Assembly: GCA_025765615.1 (NCBI GenBank)
Contig: JAIVFJ010000500.1
Coordinates: 1 to 31,098 of the forward strand
Origin: Zopfochytrium polystomum
Lineage: Eukaryota > Chytridiomycota > Chytridiomycetes > Chytridiales > Chytridiaceae
Length of the DNA stretch: 31,098 nt
Reading direction: 5' to 3'
Shown here: one piece after another, positions 1 through 9,444 of the stretch
How the letters are laid out: each line of letters opens with the position of its first letter
How positions within the stretch are numbered: position 1 is the first letter of the stretch
Notes under the pieces: model-generated
The model's input: the letters and a program-made list of their open reading frames with translations, nothing else
What the model was told of the DNA's origin: nothing
Database searches by the model: none
Program-made: the position numbers and the translations under genes

Positions 1-518
1 CTCTGGGAAAATCCGGATGCTTTGGTTGTGCCATGATGAAAGTGCTGGAATCAGCCGGTTTTTTGGCACTTACACTTGCTGCAAAACCCTCTTTGCCATT
101 GCAATCCTAAATGGAGTTGGCGACATTGTTATGATGGAGGCAATCCTATGTAATCATGTTAATTGCTCTTCTATCTCTAATCTTTTCCTCCTTGTCATTA
201 ATTTTTCTTTCTTCTTTTCATGTTTCTTCAAACATTTTTCTACCTTCTCTTCTTTTTCTCGTTTTCGTAATGCCACTCTCCATAAAAATAGCTGAGCAGC
301 CACGTTAATCTCTCTTATACACAACCAACCCAATCAGTAAATGCCATTTCTAAAGATAAGATTTGTACTACTACTATTAGCACCCCCTCCAAACCTTTCT
401 TTCCCCTCTTTTGAAGGAAGTCAGGGCCTCTCAACCAGCCGTTGCGGGCTTGATAAGAATTCACACGAGTACCTCGCTGTGAGACATGCTCAGGAGAACC
501 TCTGACCATCCATGAAAG

Positions 519-770
519 ATAGAACTCTGTCGTTGAGTACTGACGACAGCGGTGACATAGAACTCTGTCACTGATGGAGGCAAGAAAGGACACCGATGTT
601 TGCGAGACGACAATGGGTTTGAGATATAACGGTGATGTTCGCATATTGACATTGCCCATAGATAGAAACACCCATGGAGGCAAGATAGAGTATCGATGCT
701 GCCAGACGACTGCCATCGGATGCCATTTGTCGATGACGATGGAGGGAGATAGGATGCTGATGTCTTAGAG
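519..770. repeat. Cluster of imperfect short direct repeats
   Basis: Two copies of a block containing 'atagaactctgtc' occur at about 519-538 and 554-574. A second block beginning 'atggaggcaaga' occurs at about 574-617 and again at 674-717, with a weaker third copy near 738-770. Copies diverge by roughly a third and spacing is irregular, so this looks like an old degraded repeat rather than an active satellite. Confidence 0.4.
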
Positions 771-897
771 CTGACAGTTGGATGGGAGGTTGGATGTGAT
801 TGAGTTTCCACATTTCTCAGGGTTATGAGCGCTGTCCACCATGCTGTAGCTTGATCGTCACAATGTGTGAGTCCGATAATTGTCTTACGCTGTAGTT

Positions 898-917
898 CCC
901 CCCCCCCCCCCCCCCCC
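898..917. repeat. Poly-C run
   Basis: Twenty consecutive C residues. Such a run is prone to length error in sequencing. Confidence 0.9.
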
Positions 918-1077
918 GCTAGATGCTGTCGCTAGATTTTGATTGAAGATCTCATAACAAGCGACACCTTTCGACAATCCTTGAACTGCTGAAATACAAC
1001 GACAGAATTGCAAAGTACCCATATCAGTGTGAGTTCTTAGTCCAAACCTTTAGCACTGCGCATTCAGTTGGCAATTC

Positions 1078-1716
1078 ATAGCTGGTTTCGCCCACGTTGC
1101 ACAGCTTGCTATCTTTGTTTCGGAGAAGGTGTGCAAATTTTCCCACTGCACCAGAGATTCTGCATTCCAAATGCTATTGAGCGCCCTTCTTTCTTTGAAA
1201 TCTTTGGATGGAGCAGCAGAGGAGCTACGGAAAAGGTTCGAGGCGTCGTACCCTCGTAACAGTGCTGAGCATGAAGCTGACACCATGGCATAGGTCAACG
1301 AGTATGTTAAATCTAGTAAACACAGAATTTGATGGCCAAAGTCGCAAAATTGCAGACGCTGATCACAAATGAGCAATTGTTGACCGATGTTGCAGATTCA
1401 GCTACCGGAAATTTTCTTGCAGGAACCCCCATCCTCCGTGCAACTATCAACTTTGGCAATTCCCTCAACTGCTTCCCTTTGTTCTGCTGACCAGTAGCAC
1501 ATCACATCCATTACAGCAGCTTCTGTGGTTGGGGCTGCACCGCTGTCGCTGCGCATGGCAGAGGCAATCAAACATCTTTTCCGCTTCATCGAGATCTCCA
1601 CCTGCCTCACTGCTGAGCAGCGTAATTCCGCAAGAAGGCCCCTGAGTGGGAGCAAATTTTGCAGAGAAGCAATGACAAAAAGGAGGAAGACTGGCAAAGA
1701 CGACCTTGAGGGCTGA
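1078..1716 (+). pseudogene. Possible degraded coding remnant, family unknown
   Basis: Three consecutive plus-strand stretches read as plausible protein in different frames: 1078-1290 (71 codons, Ala/Glu/Arg-rich helical composition, ending at TAG 1291-1293), 1332-1487 (52 codons) and 1525-1716 (63 codons). The composition resembles coding sequence, but stops and frame changes interrupt it and no motif identifies a family. It could be an unrecognised intron-containing gene, a decayed transposon gene or chance. Confidence 0.2.
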
Positions 1717-2460
1717 AAGAGGGTGAAGGACTTGCAACTTGTGGAGACGCTTCAGGTCATCATCAAGCTCAAAAGGAGAGCCAGTGGAAATCGAGCGACT
1801 TAACAAATGGTGCAAGGTCATTTGTGACGGGATCGCTTAATCCCGTTCTTGACTGCATGGAGAAACATTGTGAAGGGGACAGGAACGTCTTTATCTTGAA
1901 GCTTGGAGCCAAGTCCAATCCTGCAACACATCTCTCCCAATGCAAGCAAAGTTGCGCGACTTGAATGTTATGATTGTGTGTGATGGTTGCGCAAAAAGGG
2001 AAAATAAATCAAGGTGAAACAAAAAAGCCGAAGTCCTATTCCCCTCCTCCTCCCGCTTTTCCCACACCACACCTCCGTCAACGGATTCAGGTGAACCCAC
2101 AGCCCCCACGTCGCCGGCGGGCTTGTTTCAGCCGGCGAAGGAAAATGAAATCATCGTAAACAACAAAAAATAGAAAATAAAAAAAAATAATAAGAATAAT
2201 AATAACAAAGCAAGATGCGGCCAAAAGCAGTTTTTGACGACGACGGAAAGTGCGCGCCGTCGTCTCGGCCTTGCAGCGGGTCAGTTCGCTGGCCCCCGCC
2301 CAGAACCACGACGGAGTGACACAGCCAATCGCCTGTGGCGATCATCGGAGGGTTAGGGGTCGTGGGGCGGGGGCGCGGCGTATGGATTCCGACCGATGGT
2401 CAAACTATCCACTTCAACCACGCCACGAGCCCCATCGTTTTCTTTATGATGCCGACCTGC

Positions 2461-2480
2461 GATCGATCGATCGATCGATC
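2461..2480. repeat. GATC tandem repeat
   Basis: Five uninterrupted copies of a four-base GATC unit about 235 bases upstream of the oxygenase start. It is palindromic at every register. No function is inferred. Confidence 0.85.
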
Positions 2481-2714
2481 GCATCCCTTCTTGCCGTCCA
2501 CCGTCTTCCCCCCGCATGCGCCATTTGTCTGTAATTCCTTATAACAAGTTTAGTTTCTTATTTACAGTCACTGGGTCAACACCGTCGTACCAAAGTTTTG
2601 TTCGCCAAGGATACCCACAAGTGCAAGGGGCGCAGCCATCACTCCTTTCCTGGCCCCTCGAAACATAAACGCCTTCGTGCACTTTGGATTCACCAAAACC
2701 AGACATTCGCCACC

Positions 2715-3568
2715 ATGCAGCAGTCAACACTCGCCGAGATGACCAAGACGGGCGTCATCAACGAGTACGTGGACCCGCTCCACGACAACCCCATCCACAA
2801 CGTCCTGGACCGTCCGCCGGCAAACCTGCCGCCCGCCACCGTCGCGGGGCTCGGCCCCGCCCGCGAGTACCCACCGAGCGGTCCTCGCCGCGCTCCCCCA
2901 CCCCTCCACACCGCGCTCGCTCCCACAATCCTCCCCTCTCCAACGGGTTCGCAGCAGCGACGGCGGCCGCCGACGGAGACACAGCTCGCATACACAATCA
3001 GCCCTCTCCTCACCGCCACCGAATGCGCCTCCCTAATCTCCCTGACCGAAGCATCCGGGTACGTCCCCGCGCTACTAAACGTCGGCGGCGGGTACCAAGT
3101 GCACTCGCCCGACGTGCGACGGTCCCGGCGACGGATCGTCGACTCCCCTTCGCTCTCCGCCGCGCTCTGGTCCCGCCTGTCCCCCTTCGTCCCCTCCGTC
3201 CTCGGCGGGCGACGAGTGGTGGGGTTAAACGAGCGGCTCCGGTTCCTTAAGTAACGTGCCGGGGACCGGTTTGCGCCGCACTCGGACGGGACTTATGTGC
3301 GTGCGGACGGGTCTGCGATGTCGGTGCTGACGGTGCAGGTGTATTTGAACGCGGGGTGCGGTGGGGGCAGGACGAATGTGTGGTTTGAGGAGGACGGTGG
3401 GGAGGAGGCGCAGAGGTATGGGTGCGAGCTGGAGGTGGGAAAAGTGTTTGTGTTTGACCATAGCTTTTGCATGAGGGTGAGGTGCTGACGGAGGGCGTCA
3501 AGTACACGATTCGGACGGATATCATGTACGAGATGGTGCGGACGGAAAGTCCGATTGCGGGCGAGTAA
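2715..3568 (+). pseudogene. 2-oxoglutarate/Fe(II) oxygenase (prolyl 4-hydroxylase-like), disrupted
   Basis: Members of this family use Fe(II), O2 and 2-oxoglutarate to hydroxylate protein or small substrates. The ATG at 2715 sits in a strong context (GCCACC before it). The N-terminal third is Pro-rich; the double-stranded beta-helix domain follows, with 'VGLNERLRFLK', then 'GDRFAPHSDG' carrying the HxD metal pair, and near the end 'HEGEVLTEGVKY' with the distal His, then 'RTD' with the 2OG-binding Arg. Two lesions break the frame. TAA at 3252-3254 stands where the family usually has Tyr, between 'RFLK' and the HxD motif. At 3465-3468 a run of four T appears one base short, so the distal His lies in another frame and the naive protein stops at 3486-3488. 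With both corrected the protein would be about 284 residues, a normal length. An intron over the TAA is unlikely because the HxD motif follows at once. It is either a young pseudogene or a good gene with two base errors. Confidence 0.75.
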
Positions 3569-4466
3569 GGGAGCATTGCGCGGGGTCATTGTGTGTTTTT
3601 CCAATTTGAACAATCAACCACCCCCCACCGTTCCCTGTGTGCAGTAGCTGTTTGACAGACAATTCAATGTCCTTACTATGGCATATCATGGTTCATTCAA
3701 GTTTTTAAATGGGAATTTAATGGAATTGAAGTGATGGCAAGGAGCCTAACAAAACAGGTAGAGTAAGCAACGACAAGATATTGGCGAAAGCGAAAGATGG
3801 ACAATGTTGACGAGTGTACAGAAGTAGCATCAGTGAATATCGATCCGGATCAGCCCGCCAAAAATGCAGACACTGCTTGACACAACACCCGGCAAAGGAT
3901 GGCGTTGTCCCGCTCACGCTGCGGCAGATAATGGGCAGTACACGCCACAGCACATGAATGTGCGTCCACACTGGAGAGGCAGGCAGAGGTCGAGGCCGTG
4001 GGTGGCACCGCCAAAGCAATCGAAAGTTGGGGGTGGCGCCGTCAACGAAGGGTGGTGCTTGTTGATTCCAGGCTGTAATTAGTGATATTTAAATGTCGAT
4101 CAGCCCACCCCGTCACCCACCCCCAACACCCCGGACACACCGCACCCCGCCCTCAATCTCGCAAACAAACCGCACGGAGGCAACTGACTAACTCGAGTGC
4201 AACTCTGGCTCCATCCATCTTCCATCCAGTATGCACGTTCACGCGCTCTACGTGAGCCCTCCGACGATCCTGGTACACATTTGTATAAACGTTCTTGGCT
4301 TTCTCTCGACGACGCAAACATTCCCGCATCGCACCCCTGAACGCGTCTCTCGCGATCTCACCCCACCAATCAGCACCCACCACCCTGTGAGCGCGCCAGA
4401 TCCGGCCGAGTGGACTTAACCAACTCCCCCTCCCTCCCTCCCTCTCTCCACCTTATATCATCGCAG
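3569..4466. other. Intergenic, no gene seen
   Basis: No coding signal was recognised. The right end (about 4230-4466) may hold the unresolved 5' exon or exons of the next gene; a CCCT-rich tract lies at about 4428-4448. Confidence 0.4.
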
Positions 4467-5882
4467 GCCCTGCACCTCGCCTTCCCCACCTCCTCACCCA
4501 GTTCCCGCGCCTCCCCCACGCGTCCATCGCCCTCATCGTTGGCGCCGGCATGGCATTCGCCGCCGTGCTCGTGCGCACCGCGACCTTTGACGTTCAGATG
4601 CACGTCATCACACTGTACTGGCCGTTCACGTTCGTCCTGCTCAAGTCCGCGGCGGTCGCCAGGGACGCCGCTGCGCGATGGTCCCTCGGGGACTACGGTA
4701 TGCTTTTTCATCTGGGGCGGCGGGCGTCCCCTAATGCCACACACGTGCTCACACATACACAGTCCGCTTCCGCCTCACCCAAACCATCCGCACGCACGCC
4801 GGGTCCGCCACCACTCCCTGCACCGTGGTCGGCTGCTGCGTGCGCCGCCCGCTCACCGCGACACGGCTCGCCGCGACGGCATCGCGGCTCGCACTGGTCG
4901 CCGCCGCGCACTTTTTCGCGCTCGCCTACTACGAAAAGCGCCGGCCGTTCGCCGGCGGCGAGCGCGCGCTCGCCAGCCCCGCAGACCCCAGGGCACTGAT
5001 GGATACGCTCGCGTGCGGCATCATGGTGTTTGCGACGATCGAGATTACGACGTTGCCGTTGGCTTTGTTGTGAGTGGTTGGTTGTGCTGGAAGGTTGTTT
5101 GTGGCGGAATGTGGTTAAATTCGCCCCCCTCAACCACTCTCTCTCCACAAACCAGGTACGAAGCCATCTTCGACTGCCACGTCAGCCCGAGCATGGCGGC
5201 TCCCTTTGCGGCGACGACGTTTGCCGATTTTTGGCGTGGATGGAACCACGCCGGTGCAGGTACGCATCCCGGCTTGCGGGTCGATTCTCTCCCAACACCA
5301 CCTCACACTCAATCCTGCAGCTCGGCCTCGACCACGGCGTCTTCCGCCCCCTCCTGCGCATTCTTACCCCCGCGACCCCACGCACCTCAGCCAAACCCGC
5401 ACCGCCACCCGCCTCATCGCGGGCCGCCGCGGCGTTCCTGACCTTCCTCATGAGCGGGGTCCTGCACGAGTGGATGCTTCTCATGACGCCGGCGGGTTTT
5501 GCGGCGCCGGGGCGGGTCTGCGGGGCCAGCCTCGCGTTTTTTGCGGCGCACGGGGCGCTGTGCGTGGTCGACGCGCTGGTCTTTGGCGCCACGGCGGCCG
5601 GGCGCCGAGCGGCGGGTTACGGGGTGGTTCGGGTCGCGAGGAGGGTCGCGTGCGTGGCGGCGATCGCTGCGACGGCGCCGTTGTTTGTGGGGCCGTTGAT
5701 CGACGCGGGTAAGCCCCACCGTTTGAACAGCTTCATTTCCCGTTTTTTTTTTCTTCTGTTGGGGTTGTGTGGTCCGGTCCGAGAGTAACCGCTGTTTGTT
5801 GGCAGGTGTCATGGCGCTCATGGAGCAGGTGTTGCCGTTCCCAGCGGCGTGGAAGGACGGCGTGAAACGGATGCTGCCGTGA
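4467..5882 (+). CDS. Wax-synthase-like membrane O-acyltransferase (MBOAT family), 5' end unresolved
   Basis: Proteins of this type move an acyl group from acyl-CoA to an alcohol or similar acceptor in the ER membrane. The exons I read are about 4467-4697, 4763-5069, 5156-5259, 5321-5708 and 5806-5882, with GT-AG introns of 61-97 nt between them. The first exon and start codon are not resolved; a splice acceptor at 4466 is likely. Several hydrophobic segments are visible. Diagnostic motifs are 'FADFWRGWNH' in exon 5156-5259, like the FWxRxWN/H motif of wax synthases, and 'SGVLHEW' at about 5452-5472, holding the catalytic-type His. The junction of exons 5156-5259 and 5321-5708 is out of phase by one base. 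One surplus G in the GG at about 5253-5254 would give a phase-0 junction and continuous protein ('NHAVQ' then 'LGLDHG'). The exact substrate cannot be told; sterol or other acyltransferases of the same superfamily remain possible. Confidence 0.7.
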
Positions 5883-6983
5883 CCGACGAGTGATTTCGCG
5901 AGGCGGCGCCGAAAAGGGTGGCGAGTAGAAAGGATGGAGGGGAGTGAAAGAAAGATGCGACAAATTTCTATTTTAACAACATCCTAAACAAAGGATTTGG
6001 CCTCTCCACTTTCTCACAAAGCAACATGTTCAATTGAGAGACATTAGCCGGAAGGAACAGCTCGTTCAAAAGAGGCGAGACTGGTCAATTTTTTCATGTA
6101 AAAACCTGAACACATCTCGATGCATTTAATTGGAATAAATCATCATTCAAGTAACACATCCTACACATACTTTTTCCGTAGAAAAGTACCCTGGCATCTT
6201 CGGTGAGCTGAGCCTCGTGAAAAACAAGGCCAGTCAAGTAACATGAATATCTTCGACAACCCTGCTTTCAGTGAATTTTCGTATTCCTTGAGATTTTGGG
6301 GCCGAAAAAAAAAGTTTTCGATTAGGAGGGGTGGTCTCCATTCGGGGTGTTCGTCTCCAAAAGTCTGAAGTTTTTTTTTTCGCCCTCCACCAAACTTTTT
6401 TTTGCTACCTCAAAATCCCAAGGTATATGAAATTCACAGTAATGAAGCGGCCAAGTTTGAGAGGGAAAAATATTTTTTCTGGTCCGTGGTAGTCAAAGGT
6501 TTCTCGGGACGAGCTGATATCGAGCGACCCAACAAAAAATTTGTCAAAAGTGAAAACAATTTAAAAACGGATCCCCACTAATGATCCTTCGCCTCCCGTA
6601 GGATGGGTTTTCAACCATTCATCACCGGGGCTGGGGACATCCGTTCGTTATGACAAAATATGCAGCATGGAGTGCTTTTGCACGGCTTTCAAGAGATATT
6701 ATTTTGAGTTATATTGAAGCACAACTCGGCGAGCAGCGTGGCCCGACACAGGGAAAAAATCCTCTTTGTAGGATGGCGGGGTTGAAAGGGTCAAACGGAG
6801 GACAGGACTGCCTGTGGAAGAAAGTGCTGTCGCAGCTCCAGGTAGCCCGACACACAATCTTAGTGCAAGCAATTCGTCAGGGCAGCAACTGCAGAACGGG
6901 AAGGAGTCGTTGAATCTGTGATGAGAAATAGTGTTTGGTTCAGCTTCAATGCCAAGAAAGTGTGCTCCTGGCTTCCACCTCAC
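5883..6983. other. Intergenic with a fold-back element
   Basis: AT-richer stretch without a recognisable gene. It contains the inverted-repeat element at 6270-6438. If an old tandem duplication occurred here, parts could match 7144-7744, but I see no clear alignment by eye. Confidence 0.4.
6270..6438. repeat. Inverted-repeat (fold-back, MITE-like) element
   Basis: The arm at about 6270-6303 ('gtgaattttcgtattccttg' onward) is matched in reverse complement by about 6410-6438, roughly 80% identical over some 30 bases. Further inside, A-rich and T-rich stretches at about 6304-6340 and 6370-6400 also partly pair. Total length is about 170 bases with no coding capacity. No clear target-site duplication is visible, so a transposon origin is inference. 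Confidence 0.5.
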
Positions 6984-7143
6984 CGTATCCGCAACAAAGT
7001 GGAGAATCGCAGACCGTCTGCCGGTCCTCGAAAAGCTACGCAGTGCATCACCCCACCCGCGACGACTGCTGCTTCGCCGCCTTGGCATCATGGCGCTAAC
7101 GGAGCAGGTGGAAAAACGGCGTGAAACGGCAACTGCCGTGACT
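6984..7143 (+). pseudogene. Chimeric gene remnant: DUF7053-like piece fused to MBOAT 3' end
   Basis: Bases 6984-7087 are a diverged copy of 7981-8110 in the DUF7053-like gene; the shared core runs 'acaaagtggagaatc' then 'cagtgcatcaccccacc', with about 24 bases deleted between. The sequence then switches at about 7086 to a diverged copy of 5809-5884, the last coding exon of the MBOAT gene, sharing 'tcatggcgct', 'ggagcaggt', 'cggcgtgaaacgg' and 'ctgccgtgac' with about 20 bases deleted. At protein level 'TKWRIADRLPVL' matches 'TKWRITDRLPVL' downstream and 'MALTEQV' matches 'MALMEQV' upstream. Both pieces share one reading frame, but no complete domain remains. The order MBOAT, then DUF fragment plus MBOAT fragment, then DUF gene is what a tandem block duplication followed by a deletion would leave. 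Confidence 0.75.
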
Positions 7144-7744
7144 CATGAGTCGTAGTGTCTTGCGGGAATTTGGATTGAAGAAGATGATGCCTTCGTCCCC
7201 CAAGTGCGAAGTAGACTGACCGGACTCTTAAACAAGGATGTAGCCCCAACTCAAAGCCAGCACGAGTACTTCAGCAACCACAAAAATAAAATCAAATTTA
7301 AACATCACTAATTGACGTTTATTCGAATCCTTACAACGCGTGTCCTTGAAATGTTCAAAGGCGGAATGAAACTTTTCACTCAAAACGTTCGTGATGCGCA
7401 AGCGCCCGTGGCGCTTCTCTCAGTAAATATTTGTAGTGCCGCTAAAACCCCCTCCCCTGCCCTACCTCCGGCGCCGTCTACGAACTGGATCACGATTGCC
7501 TCTCTGATTCACGACAAGAGCCTTCTGGGGATGCCCGTTCGTCTTCATCCGCGGCCTGCGCAGCCCGTCACGCCGAGCAGGGCCGACTTGCAAAGAAGAC
7601 AGACACGACTTGGTTGGATGGAGGTTTGTTTGTCTCGAAAGCCTCCCCAAAAATGGAATCTTTCGTGGCCTTGGGCATCTTCGCCTTACACTCGTTTCCG
7701 CAAGAGAACACGGATCACCAAGCCGCGGCGGCCCGCAAGGAAAG
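7144..7744. other. Intergenic, no gene seen
   Basis: No convincing gene. The frame of the next gene is open upstream to about 7610 but the protein-like part begins at the ATG at 7745, so this is taken as promoter and 5' UTR. Confidence 0.4.
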
Positions 7745-8365
7745 ATGGCCGCCGTCCACGCCGAGGTCAAGCCAGACGGCACACTGCACGGCCACTTCAC
7801 GCTGCACCCCAACGCCAACACCGCCACAGCTCTCGAAACCCTCCAACGCACCGCAACCGCCTACCTCCACGCGCCTGAGCGCCTCATCCGCTTGAACCCC
7901 TTGGTCGTCGCCGTCGAGCAGCTTCCCCTCGACGACCCAAACGGGCCCACAGCCGCCGCGGCCGACGCGTCCACGTCCGTGTCCGCATCGGAAACAAAGT
8001 GGAGAATCACGGACCGGCTGCCCGTCCTCGGAGAGGCGCTCACCTCCCGCTTGGTGTACTACGCAGTGCATCACCCCACCACCGATGGCTGCCGCTTCGC
8101 CGTCTCGGCAAGAGTCGCAGGCGGCTTGATGAAGCTTACGCAGAGCAGCGTGTGGACGGTTTCGGTGAACGGGGGTGGGGCCGATGGAGCGGAAGATTCG
8201 AAAGCGTCGAGCACGTCGTCGCCGGAGGTGACTGTGACCGAAACGACGACGTTCACGGTCTCCCCGGCTTGGATGCATCGCTACGCGTCCACCACCGCAT
8301 TGAAGGCCCACTTGGAGCTGTATCGGGGCATGGCCAAGGACCTCTCTCCTGGTCAGGACGAATAA
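7745..8365 (+). CDS. SRPBCC-like protein resembling fungal DUF7053 family
   Basis: Single-exon gene, 206 residues from the ATG at 7745. DUF7053 proteins are small fungal proteins thought to have an SRPBCC (START-like) lipid- or ligand-binding fold; their function is unknown. Features that fit are an N-terminal 'LHGHFTLHPNANT' strand region, a helix ending in 'ERLIRLNPLV' (about residues 46-55), then 'TKWRITDRLPVLG', a strand 'SRLVYYAVHHP', and a C-terminal amphipathic helix 'HLELYRGMAKDL'. A Ser/Thr-rich insertion at about residues 146-160 separates the last strands. No signal peptide or membrane segment is seen, so it is probably cytosolic. The family call rests on remembered pattern only. 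A decayed partial copy lies upstream at 6984-7087. Confidence 0.6.
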   Translation: MAAVHAEVKPDGTLHGHFTLHPNANTATALETLQRTATAYLHAPERLIRLNPLVVAVEQLPLDDPNGPTAAAADASTSVSASETKWRITDRLPVLGEALTSRLVYYAVHHPTTDGCRFAVSARVAGGLMKLTQSSVWTVSVNGGGADGAEDSKASSTSSPEVTVTETTTFTVSPAWMHRYASTTALKAHLELYRGMAKDLSPGQDE

Positions 8366-9025
8366 ACAAGTCATCCTTGGCCTGTCTTGCCCTTCTGGCC
8401 AAAACTTTGTCACAGCCCGACCCCCCATCGCCTCACCAATTTGCGGCCGGTTTCTATCATACAAGGATGTAAAATAGATCGTTTAGGGCCTGTGCAGCGC
8501 CATTTTGGAAAAATGATGGGGGTGGGGTAGAGAGACGATACAAAAGTATAGGATAGTAAAGTTATTGAAGAGCTTTAGTGAGTAAGAAAGTCCGAATGTG
8601 CATAAAACTGATCAGTGATGAGGGTATTACGGTTCAAAAGCTCGTGAATATCAATATCCCTACGCCTTTAATCTATCTTCCATCTTCCAATCAGGCCTGA
8701 GAAGAGTACAGCGAGGGAGCCTCCAGTGGTTCCACAGCCCCCAATATTTTGCGTCAGTCGATTTTGTTTCTTGCGTGAAGGTAATCCTTTTTTGTCCTCT
8801 TTGCTCTCTGATTGCTTCCTTCTCTCATTGGTTATTTTCGTGAAAGCTGGTCGCGCTCCGATTGATTGTTTGTTTGTTTGATTTGTTGACATTTCGCCGC
8901 CTGGCCCCTTTTTTTCGTGCTTCGGTGCGTCTGCCTGGGCTTTTTTTTTTCGTGGGGCGAGAGAGAGTGAGAGAGAGAGAGAGAGACGATGTGCTCGCAT
9001 TGAAATTTACCTCATTACTCCAAGC
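8366..9025. other. Intergenic; GA-rich promoter-side tract of the next gene
   Basis: No gene recognised. Just upstream of the next start are a T-run (8940-8950) and a GAGA-rich tract (about 8958-8986), probably in the 5' UTR or promoter. Pyrimidine/purine tracts of this kind are common near fungal promoters; no specific factor is claimed. Confidence 0.4.
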
Positions 9026-9286
9026 ATGAGCTCCTCCGCCAGCAACGCCGCCGCCGCCGCCGCCGACGCCGCCGGCCGCCCGGCTGCCAAAGACTACTCA
9101 TCGCGGCCCGTCACCTTTGGCGATCACCCCACGCTCTTCTCGCACCCAAACCTCGACGGCCCGATCCGCTTCCTCGTCGACAAGGCCAAGGAGCACAAGA
9201 TCGCCAAGGAGGAGCGCCGCGCCGCGCAAGCTGGCATCGGCGTCGAGCTGAAGAGCGTCTCCGTCAACGCAAAGAAGACCGCCTGA
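9026..9286 (+). CDS. Small hypothetical protein, 86 residues
   Basis: Compact ORF in GC-rich codons, bounded by a GA-rich leader and a downstream AATAAA. The protein begins with Ser/Ala-rich low complexity (residues 1-20), followed by a more specific-looking middle ('RPVTFGDHPTLFSHPNLDG', about 29-47) and a charged helix ('FLVDKAKEHKIAKEERR', about 50-66) ending in a Lys-rich tail. No transmembrane segment or signal peptide is visible. I do not recognise a family. Strong GC bias at third codon positions and the poly(A) signal support a real gene. Confidence 0.65.
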   Translation: MSSSASNAAAAAADAAGRPAAKDYSSRPVTFGDHPTLFSHPNLDGPIRFLVDKAKEHKIAKEERRAAQAGIGVELKSVSVNAKKTA

Positions 9287-9438
9287 AAGCGGGGCCGTTG
9301 CGATGCCCGCTTTTGTGTTGTGTAGCACTTGCCCAACCCACTCTCATCCTTCGTGCCCCAGCTGTCTGGTCTTTTTTTATCTTTTCGCATCTCTCGCACA
9401 GTTTATGTGATCTTTCTTTCACCCCGAAGTCAGCTTGC

Positions 9439-9444
9439 AATAAA
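9439..9444 (+). terminator. Candidate poly(A) signal AATAAA
   Basis: Canonical AATAAA about 153 bases after the stop of the 86-residue gene, within an otherwise AT-richer 3' flank. Confidence 0.5.

Larger units (their letters stand above)
1..2714. other. Gene-poor left end, no confident gene
   Basis: No recognisable intact gene is seen. The stretch holds imperfect short repeats (519-770), a 20-base poly-C run (898-917), possible degraded coding segments (1078-1716), an A-rich stretch near 2160-2210 and a GATC repeat (2461-2480). Other open stretches are short and show no family motif. Confidence 0.5.

Noticed and set aside
3246..3300. Intron beginning at GTAACG that would remove the oxygenase stop codon
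   Set aside because: Any such intron would delete the HxD metal motif that lies about 40 bases after the stop.
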